NCBI GenBank assembly: GCA_032871835.1
Contig: CM065296.1
Coordinates: 19,571,501-19,635,500, forward strand
Origin: Dipteronia dyeriana
Lineage: Eukaryota > Streptophyta > Magnoliopsida > Sapindales > Sapindaceae
Length of the DNA: 64,000 bases
Direction of reading: 5' to 3'
Below the pieces are notes generated by a model. The model did not search any database and was not told where the DNA came from. It saw nothing but the letters and a program-made list of their open reading frames with translations. Position 1 is the stretch's first letter, and every line of letters begins with the position of its first letter. Positions 57,592-64,000 of this stretch are shown piece by piece. The position numbers and the translations under genes are program-made.

Positions 57592-58262
57592 TTTCCTTGA
57601 GTTTAGAGGGTTTAATGCCTAAAAAAATGTTCAGGGGAAAAATACAAACTCGCGTATAGTTCAGGAGACATTTGTGCTAATAACCCTTTCTTTAATGAAA
57701 AAAAAATTGAATATATTTTTTTTTTTGTTAATTTAATAACTTTTTTTTTTGGAAAACCTTATTTAAGAAACTAGAATAAAATAACATTTTTTTATTGGGA
57801 ATAAAAATACAAGAGAAGACTAATAAAAATACGCCCCTGGGGGTATACATCAACCGATAGAAGAACAAGCTTAAGGTTTGGACAAATAACTCTCAAGTCA
57901 GCGGTTCGAATCTTACCAATAACAAAAGCTTCAAAGAAATACCTGATCTAAATAGGTGGATAGATAGATAATATATATATACCCAAAAAGTAGAAACATA
58001 AAATCGGTTAATAAAATTTATAACTTAGTCATTCATAACATTTATAACCACCATAGCCGATAATTTCAACTTCTTGGCATTGCTTCATCAACATATATTT
58101 TAACACCCAAAAGATTGGCATATAAGGGTGAATGAAACTTAAGCTCAACCGCAAAACAACCGATCAAACTTAATAACTATTTTCATTTGCCCCCACAATA
58201 GCTAAAATCATGGTTTTGCCCTTATATATCTGGCATGGTGGCTTTCGAAATTATTCCAAGCT
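57592..58262. other. Intergenic; possible tRNA-derived SINE fragment near 57,850-57,925
   Basis: ggttcgaatc at 57,903 fits a pol III box B, preceded by gcttaaggtttggacaaat, a phrase that resembles plant tRNA-derived SINE heads. A convincing box A was not found and no poly-A tail is defined, so this is weak. The remainder is A/T-rich without genes. Confidence 0.3.
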
Positions 58263-58267
58263 TGGAA
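58263..58267. repeat. Target site duplication tggaa (left) of the three-LTR element
   Basis: Perfect match with 63,050-63,054. Confidence 0.85.
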
Positions 58268-59351
58268 TGTTAGGTTTTGGCTCATATTCTCAAGTGAACC
58301 CAATGTTAACCGTACATGACTCAATTGATGTTGAACGTCCTGGAGACGTGGGATAACGTTTGAAAGTTGAAGAGGGTATTTGAGGGAGGTTTGAAGACGA
58401 AGAAGAACTGAAGAAACGAAATCTAGCAAGTGGCACGGCGTGGATCATGGTACGGAAAAGTGCCTAGACAATGACACAGGGAGAGGCCGACTCCAATGGT
58501 TTTGACGCAGCGCGGACCGTGACGGAGGCAAGTGCATCAACCTCGGTATTCAGAGCGGTGGTTAACAGTGGCTTTTCGCGGTATAGGAAGCGGGGTGCAC
58601 ACCACGACCTAGACCGCGAAAACGATACATCTTGACTAGATCATGAATGTTGTGTGAGAAGAAAAATGAAAAGTTCTATTTCTGGAAGTTCTTGTTCTAA
58701 TCGAAAAAGGAAAGAGTTTGTCTACATGAAGAATAGAAAAGTCATGTACTTGAAGAAAAAGGATTTCTCCTTAACAAGAAGACTTGTCATAAATGGGAAA
58801 TAGTATTTATGTGGAACAAGTAATTCTTATACGTTTAGGAGTAGGATTTTCTCTTATGTTAAACTCCTTGTAACTAGTATAAATAGAACCTTGTATCCAG
58901 GTTATTTTGTGTGTGGAGTCAAGAAACACCATATAACATCAGAGAGTGGAGAGATCCGGGTAAGAGACCGTTGGGAATATCCGTGGAGGGTTCAAAGGGA
59001 ATATCAGTATATCAAGTTAAAGATCCGTGGGTGATATTCAAGGGAGGCCTAGGGGATATTGTTGGGTTCTTGGTAAGGATCTTGTGAGCGTGGTTTGAGG
59101 TTTGGGTGTGAGAGAGAATCCTGGAATTTAAAATTGTAACAACTTATCATATAGTGGAATTTTCTCCATTGTCCTGACGGCCCGTGGTTTTTTACCCGAT
59201 TTGGGTTTTCCACGTATATTTTGTGTTATGATTGGTTTATTTTCTCTCATCTATTTTTATGCTATTGACGTTATTTTTGCTATGAGTTATGGGCATATAT
59301 TAGGAACGACGATTCCGCATTCATCAAGTTCAGAAAATCATCCCACCAACA
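58268..59351 (+). mobile_element. LTR 1 of the three-LTR element
   Basis: TGTTAGGTTTTGGC at the start, ccacCAACA at the end, 1,084 bp. TATAAATAG at 58,878-58,886 with the transcript leader beyond; gggttttccacg near 59,205 marks R-U5. It contains a GC-rich patch with repeated accgcgg and gcggt... motifs (58,430-58,620). Confidence 0.9.
58878..58886 (+). promoter_or_regulatory. TATA box in LTR 1
   Basis: TATAAATAG; identical at 62,567-62,575 in LTR 3. The same place in LTR 2 (60,725-60,733) reads TACAAATAG. Confidence 0.6.
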
Positions 59352-60114
59352 ATTGGTATCAAAGCCTTGGTTAGCGATGGTGTTTTTTACAAGTCTTTAT
59401 GGGAGATCATATGGAGGACTCGGTGGTTTTGGGATGATGATTCATGGTTGGCTAGTATGGTTTAGCAAAGGAGATACGTCTTGAAAGCGGCTTCAAACTC
59501 GGTAGGGTTTGATGAAAAGAAGAATAGATAGGGGATTTTTTTTTTGCTTGTGGTGGCAGGTACAAGTCATGGATATCCAATCTGGGTTACACAAGGCGCT
59601 AATTGAATATTTATAAAAAAATTGAACGCTCGAAGTCTCTAGTGATGGTGTGGGGCTTATCCAGCAAAGCACTTCCCGTTCTAGTAGCAAGTCTTTCACC
59701 AGGTATGTGATGCAAAGACGAAAGGTCTTTCACAGGATTGGGTGATACAAGGACATGTTTATCCTTTTGGCAGTTTTCCCCATTGGTCATGGAAGAGGAT
59801 ATGTTGTTGCTAATGGTCCATAATTGTGCACAAGGCATTGGTCAGAAAGTGATGCAAGGTTTGTGGTAGACAAGGATGTCAATGACTGATGAACTCCTTG
59901 GTAATCTGACATGAGAAGTTGCACCACAATTTCAATAGGTTATTTTCGACATGGTGCCGGAACAACGAACATAAAGCAAAAGAAGAAGAAAAAAAAATTC
60001 TTAGGATGGTTCGTTCCTAAGTGGTTATACCTTGTGGTGGGGTATATTGATTCTTGGTGATGAGAATCGTGGCTATGGAAAAAAGTCTTGAGAATTCAAG
60101 CCAAATGGAAGAAT
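59352..60114 (+). mobile_element. Internal region 1, non-coding
   Basis: 763 bp. It begins with a PBS (TGGTATCAAAGCC at 59,354-59,366, one mismatch from TGGTATCAGAGCC) and ends in a purine-rich tract (aaatggaagaat) before LTR 2. No gag or pol motif in any frame, so the element is non-autonomous. The minus-strand frames of 68-83 codons have no family signature. Confidence 0.85.
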
Positions 60115-61198
60115 TGTTAGGTTTTGGCTCGTATTCTCAAGTGAACCCAATGTTAAGCAAACAAGACTCGATTGATTTGAAACTTTCTGGAGATGTGGGA
60201 TAACGTTTGGAAGTTGAAGATGGTGTTTGAGGGAGGTTTGAAGATGAAAAAGAATTGAAGAAACAAAATTTGGCAAGTGGTACGGCGTGGATTGCGATAC
60301 GGACAAGTGCCTAGACCGTGGCACAAGGAGCGGTCGACTCCAGTGGTTTCAACACGGCACGGACCGTGGTGGAGGCAAGTGCACCAACCGTGGTATTCAG
60401 AGTGGTGGTTAACAATGGCTTTTCACGGTATAGGAAGCGGGGTGCACACCGCGACCTAGACCGCGGAAACGATACATCTTGCCTAGATCAGGAATGTTAC
60501 GCGAGAAGAAAAAGAAAAAGTTCTATTTCTGAAAGTTCTTGTGCTAATCGGAAAAGGAAAGAGTTTGTCTTCGTGAAGAATAGGAAAGTCTTGTACATGA
60601 AGAAAAAGGATTTCTCCTTAACAAGAAGACTTTCCATAAATCGGAAATAGTATTTATGTGGAACAAGTAATTCTTGAACGTTTAGGAGTAGGATTTCCTC
60701 TAATGTTAAACTCCTTGTAACTAGTACAAATAGAACATTGTATCTAGGTTATTTTATGTGTTGAGTCAAGAAACACCATGTAACATCAGAGAGTGGAGAG
60801 ATCTGGGTGAGAGACCCGTGGGAATATCCGTGGAGGGATCAAAGGGAATATCAGTGGATCAAGTTAGAGATCCGTGGGTGATATTCAGGGGAGACCTAGG
60901 GGATATTTTGGGGTTCTTGGTAAGGATCTTGTGAGCGTGGTTTGGGGTTTGGGTGTGATAGAGAATCCTGGAATATATGATTTTAACAATTTATCATATA
61001 ATGGAATTTTCTATGTCGTCCTGACGGCCCGTGGTTTTTTACCCGATTTGGGTTTTCCACGTATATCTTGAGTTGTGATTGGTTTATTTTTTCTAATCTA
61101 TTTTTATGCTATTGATGTTATTATTTGCTATGAGTTATGGACATATATTAGGCACAACAATTCCGTATTCATCGGGTTCAGAAATCATCCCACCAACA
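60115..61198 (+). mobile_element. LTR 2 (middle) of the three-LTR element
   Basis: Same boundaries and length (1,084 bp) as LTR 1, TGTTAGG...CCAACA. Its TATA position reads TACAAATAG. In a normal element it would be both 3' LTR of unit 1 and 5' LTR of unit 2. Confidence 0.9.
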
Positions 61199-61956
61199 AT
61201 TTGTATCAAAGCCTTGGTTAGCGATGGTGTATTTTACAAGTCTTTACAGGAGATCGCATGGAGGACTTGGTGGTATTAAGATGATGACTCATGGTTGCCT
61301 AGTATGGTTTAGCAAAGGAGATACGTCTTGAAAACAGTTTCAAACTCGGTAGGGTTTGATGAAAAGAAGAATAGATATGAAGGAGATTTTTTTTTTGGCT
61401 TGTGGTGGCAGGTACAAGTCATGGAGATCCAATCTGGGTTACACAAGGCACTAATTGAATATTAAAAAAAAATGAACACTTGAAGTCTCTGGTGATGGTG
61501 TGGGGTTTATCCGGTAAAGCACTCCCCGTTCTAGTAGCAAGTCTTTCACCAGATATGTGAGTCAAGGACGAAAGGTCTTTCACAGGATTGGGTGATACAA
61601 TGACATGTTTATCCTTTTGGTAGTTTTCCCCACTGGTCATGGAAGAGGATATGTTGCTGCTAGTGGTCTATAATTGTGCACAAGGCATTGGTCAGAAAGT
61701 GATTCAAGGTGTGTGGTGGACAAGGATATCAATGACTGACGAACTCCCTGGTAATCTGACAGTTGCACCACAATTTCAGTAGGTTATTTTCGACATGGTG
61801 CCGGACAACGAACACAAAGCAAAAGAAGAAGAAAAAAAAATCTTATGATGGTTCGTTCCTAAGTGGTTATACCTTGTGGTAGGGTATGTTGATTCTTGGT
61901 GATGAGAATCGTGGTTGTAGAAAAAAGTCTTGAGAATTCAAGCCAAAGGGGAGAAT
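61199..61956 (+). mobile_element. Internal region 2, non-coding
   Basis: 758 bp, aligned with internal region 1 over its whole length. PBS reads TTGTATCAAAGCC (61,201-61,213), one more mismatch than copy 1. The purine tract (aaaggggagaa, 61,946-61,956) is better than in copy 1. No coding motif. Confidence 0.85.
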
Positions 61957-63049
61957 TGTTAGGTTTTGGTTCGTATTATCAAGTAAACTCAATGTTAACC
62001 AAACAAGACTCAATTGATATGGAAATTCCTTGAGACGTTGGATAACGTTTGGAAGTTGAAGATGGTGTTTGAGGGAGGTTTGACGACGAAGAAGAACTGA
62101 AGAAACAAAATTTGGCAAATGGCGTGGCGTGGACTGAGGTACGGACAAGTGCCTAGACCGCAGCATAGGTAGCGGTTGACTCCAGTGGTTTCAACGCAGC
62201 GCGAACCGCGGCCGAGGCAAGTGCACCAACCGCGGTATTCAGAGCGGTGGTTAACAGTAGCTTTTTGTTGCATAGGAAGTGGGGTCAACACCGCGACATA
62301 GACCGCGGAAACGATACATCTTGCCTAGATCAGGAATGTTGTGCGAGAAGAAAAAGGAAAAGTTCTATTTCTGAAAGTTCTTGTGCTAATCGGAAAAGGA
62401 AAGAGTTTGTCTTCATGAAGAATAAGAAATTCCTGTACTTGAAGAAAAAGGATTTCTCTTTAGCAAGATGACTTGTCGTAAATAGGAAATAGATTTTATG
62501 TGAAACAAGTAATTCTTGTACGTTTAGGAGTAGGATTTCCTCTTATGTTAAACTCACTGTAACTAGTATAAATAGAACCTTGTATCTAGGTTATTTTGTG
62601 TGTGGAGTCAAGAAACACCATGTAACATCAGAGAGTGGAGAGATCCGGGTTAGAGACCCGTGGGAATATCCGTAGAGGGATCAAAGGGAATATCAGTGGA
62701 TCAAGTTAGAGATCCGTGGGTGATATTCAGGGGAGACCTAAGGAATATTTTGGAGTTCTTGGTAAGGATCTTGTGAGCGTGGTTTGGGGTTTGGGGTTTG
62801 GGTGTGAGAGAGAATCCTGGAATATATGATTGTAACAATTTATCATATAGTGGAATTTTCTCTATCTTCCTGACGACCCATGATTTCTTACCCCGATTTG
62901 GGTTTTCCACGTATATCTTGTGTTGTGATTGGTTTATTTTCTCTCATCTATTTTTATACTATTGACGTTATTATTTGCTATGAGTTATGGGCATATATTA
63001 GGCACGACGATTCCACATTCATTGGGTTCCGAAATTCATCCCACCAAAA
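61957..63049 (+). mobile_element. LTR 3 of the three-LTR element
   Basis: TGTTAGG start; the end is ccaccaaaa, so the terminal CA is altered. 1,093 bp. TATA box intact at 62,567-62,575. A short ggtttgg duplication near 62,785 explains part of the length difference. Confidence 0.85.
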
Positions 63050-63054
63050 TGGAA
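63050..63054. repeat. Target site duplication tggaa (right) of the three-LTR element
   Basis: Partner of 58,263-58,267. The empty site would read ccaagcttggaaaataacgg. Confidence 0.85.
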
Positions 63055-64000
63055 AATAACGGTCCAGATAGATAATCTCCCTTCACATTCAAACAAGTCC
63101 AAGAAAACATGTAAAAACAAGTTCAGTGATTTCCAAAGTGATTGAGGAGAGTTTAAAATCCTGCAAAAAACTTTTTTATAAGCTTGATATTCAGTTTTGT
63201 TACTCCGTCTCTACACTCATGAGCAAACCGGTCTTATGAGAGGAGACAAAAGAACGTAGTTGATCATGTTGATCTTACTATCCTCTCACAAGCAAACATA
63301 CGGTTGTTCTTTTGGTGAGAAGCTTTTGCAACTTCTGTATGAGATTACTAACAAATCATTGTCGGGTCTCAAACAAGCGCCATGTGTTTTGTACTAGAAG
63401 TTGAAGGCTGTTCTAATTCGATGGGTTATGTTTTGTAAATTCGAAATTGATAGTTCCTTATTTATTCTACATCAACATACATCATTGTAAGTTTCGTTTG
63501 AGAATGCTTCATAGACCGTATCTTTTTTGGTTAAAAGTGATTCTGAATTGGGCTTAGGGTGTTTGATAAAATTTATGAGAATTGTTTTTGGTTACTTTTA
63601 GCTTCCTTCGTAACAATTTTAAGAAATTAGTTTTTATTGCTTTTAGAAAACAAATTTATAGAGAAACAGTAATGAAAACGCAGAGGAGATCAAAGATTAA
63701 TGAATTTTTACCAAATTTCTTATTTTATCCCTTGTCTTTTATGAAATTTACCAAAATAACAAATATATCCTCACTCCTCACCCGAATCTCATCCCTGTCT
63801 CTCTCTCCTTTCTTCATCATCAAATCTCTCTCTCTCCGCAACACAACTTCATCTTTTTCACCCAAAAGCCATCTTCATTACAGTATCACACTAACAATAT
63901 TTCGTAATTAATACCAACACAAAAAAAAATCTAACTGGATTCATATTTTATTAAAAAAAAATTTCATTTTATCTCTCCTTCTCCTTGATCTAGATTTCCA
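63055..64000 (+). other. No gene; likely upstream region of a gene beyond the window
   Basis: No conserved reading frame. From about 63,780 the plus strand becomes CT-rich (tctctctctcctttcttcat and similar) followed by cttcat repeats, a composition typical of plant 5' UTRs and core promoters. The 109-codon open frame 63,582-63,911 is low-complexity and has no family similarity. Confidence 0.4.

Noticed and set aside
57903..57913. Possible tRNA gene (box B ggttcgaatc)
   Set aside because: No box A, acceptor stem or anticodon loop can be folded; at most a SINE fragment.
60318..60650. 110-codon frame in LTR 2, and a similar one at 62,247
   Set aside because: Lies in the GC-rich patch of the LTR; in LTR 1 the same frame is not kept open, so there is no sign of selection.
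63582..63911. 109-codon frame at the right edge
   Set aside because: Low-complexity, CT-rich in its second half, no family signature; better explained as a promoter or 5' UTR.

Overview
This is a repeat-dense, gene-poor stretch of nuclear DNA from a land plant, probably a dicot. It has spliced GT-AG genes, Sirevirus-type and other Ty1/copia elements, an Athila-type Ty3/gypsy fragment, a Mutator-like (MULE) transposase, a DUF1985 gene of the kind carried by MULEs, and many MITEs. I cannot name the species from the sequence. I see no rRNA, tRNA gene, CRISPR array or organelle DNA.

Left part (1-13.4 kb). The only convincing host gene is the 3' end of EMC10, a subunit of the ER membrane protein complex, with three exons at 848-906, 2348-2438 and 3526-3684. 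Its two introns hold a 1.04 kb hAT-type MITE with an 8 bp target duplication and a MITE whose left arm is tandemly triplicated. Further right come AT-rich MITEs, two minisatellites, a near-perfect foldback element, an LTR-like block with an internal ~540 bp duplication, a probable Mutator-type MITE, a partial LTR of the same kind as element A, and a decayed intron-containing DUF1985 gene.

Middle (13.5-54.5 kb) is a nest of retrotransposons. A (minus strand, 14.5-19 kb) is a gag-only Sirevirus derivative. B (minus, 19.05-31.05 kb) is a nearly complete but dead Sirevirus with gag, PR, IN, RT and RNase H; its 5' LTR is split by a solo LTR of family C with TSD gcttc. D (plus, 31.05-39.1 kb) is a dead copia with its 5' LTR cut to 367 bp exactly at the outer end of B. 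G (minus, 39.1-41.0 kb) is a Sirevirus pol fragment. An Athila-like gag with its primer-binding site (41.0-42.74 kb) is split from the rest of its LTR (49.4-50.0 kb) by C (minus, 42,741-49,420, TSD ggtgt), which has lost part of its pol and 3' LTR. E (plus, 50.0-54.5 kb) is a pol-3' LTR remnant of the same family as D.

Right part (54.5-64 kb) holds a MULE transposase pseudogene split by a TAA-flanked MITE, and then a small GRF zinc-finger gene or pseudogene on the minus strand. After that comes the most distinctive object in the window: a non-autonomous LTR element arranged LTR-internal-LTR-internal-LTR (58,268-63,049) with one 5 bp duplication (tggaa) flanking the whole array. The last ~900 bp look like the upstream region of a gene that would start beyond the window.

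No open reading frame in the middle part looks able to make a working transposition protein. I found no clearly new multi-gene system. The strongest novel leads are the three-LTR array, the gag-only element with two broken zinc knuckles, and the inverted minisatellite upstream of the DUF1985 gene.
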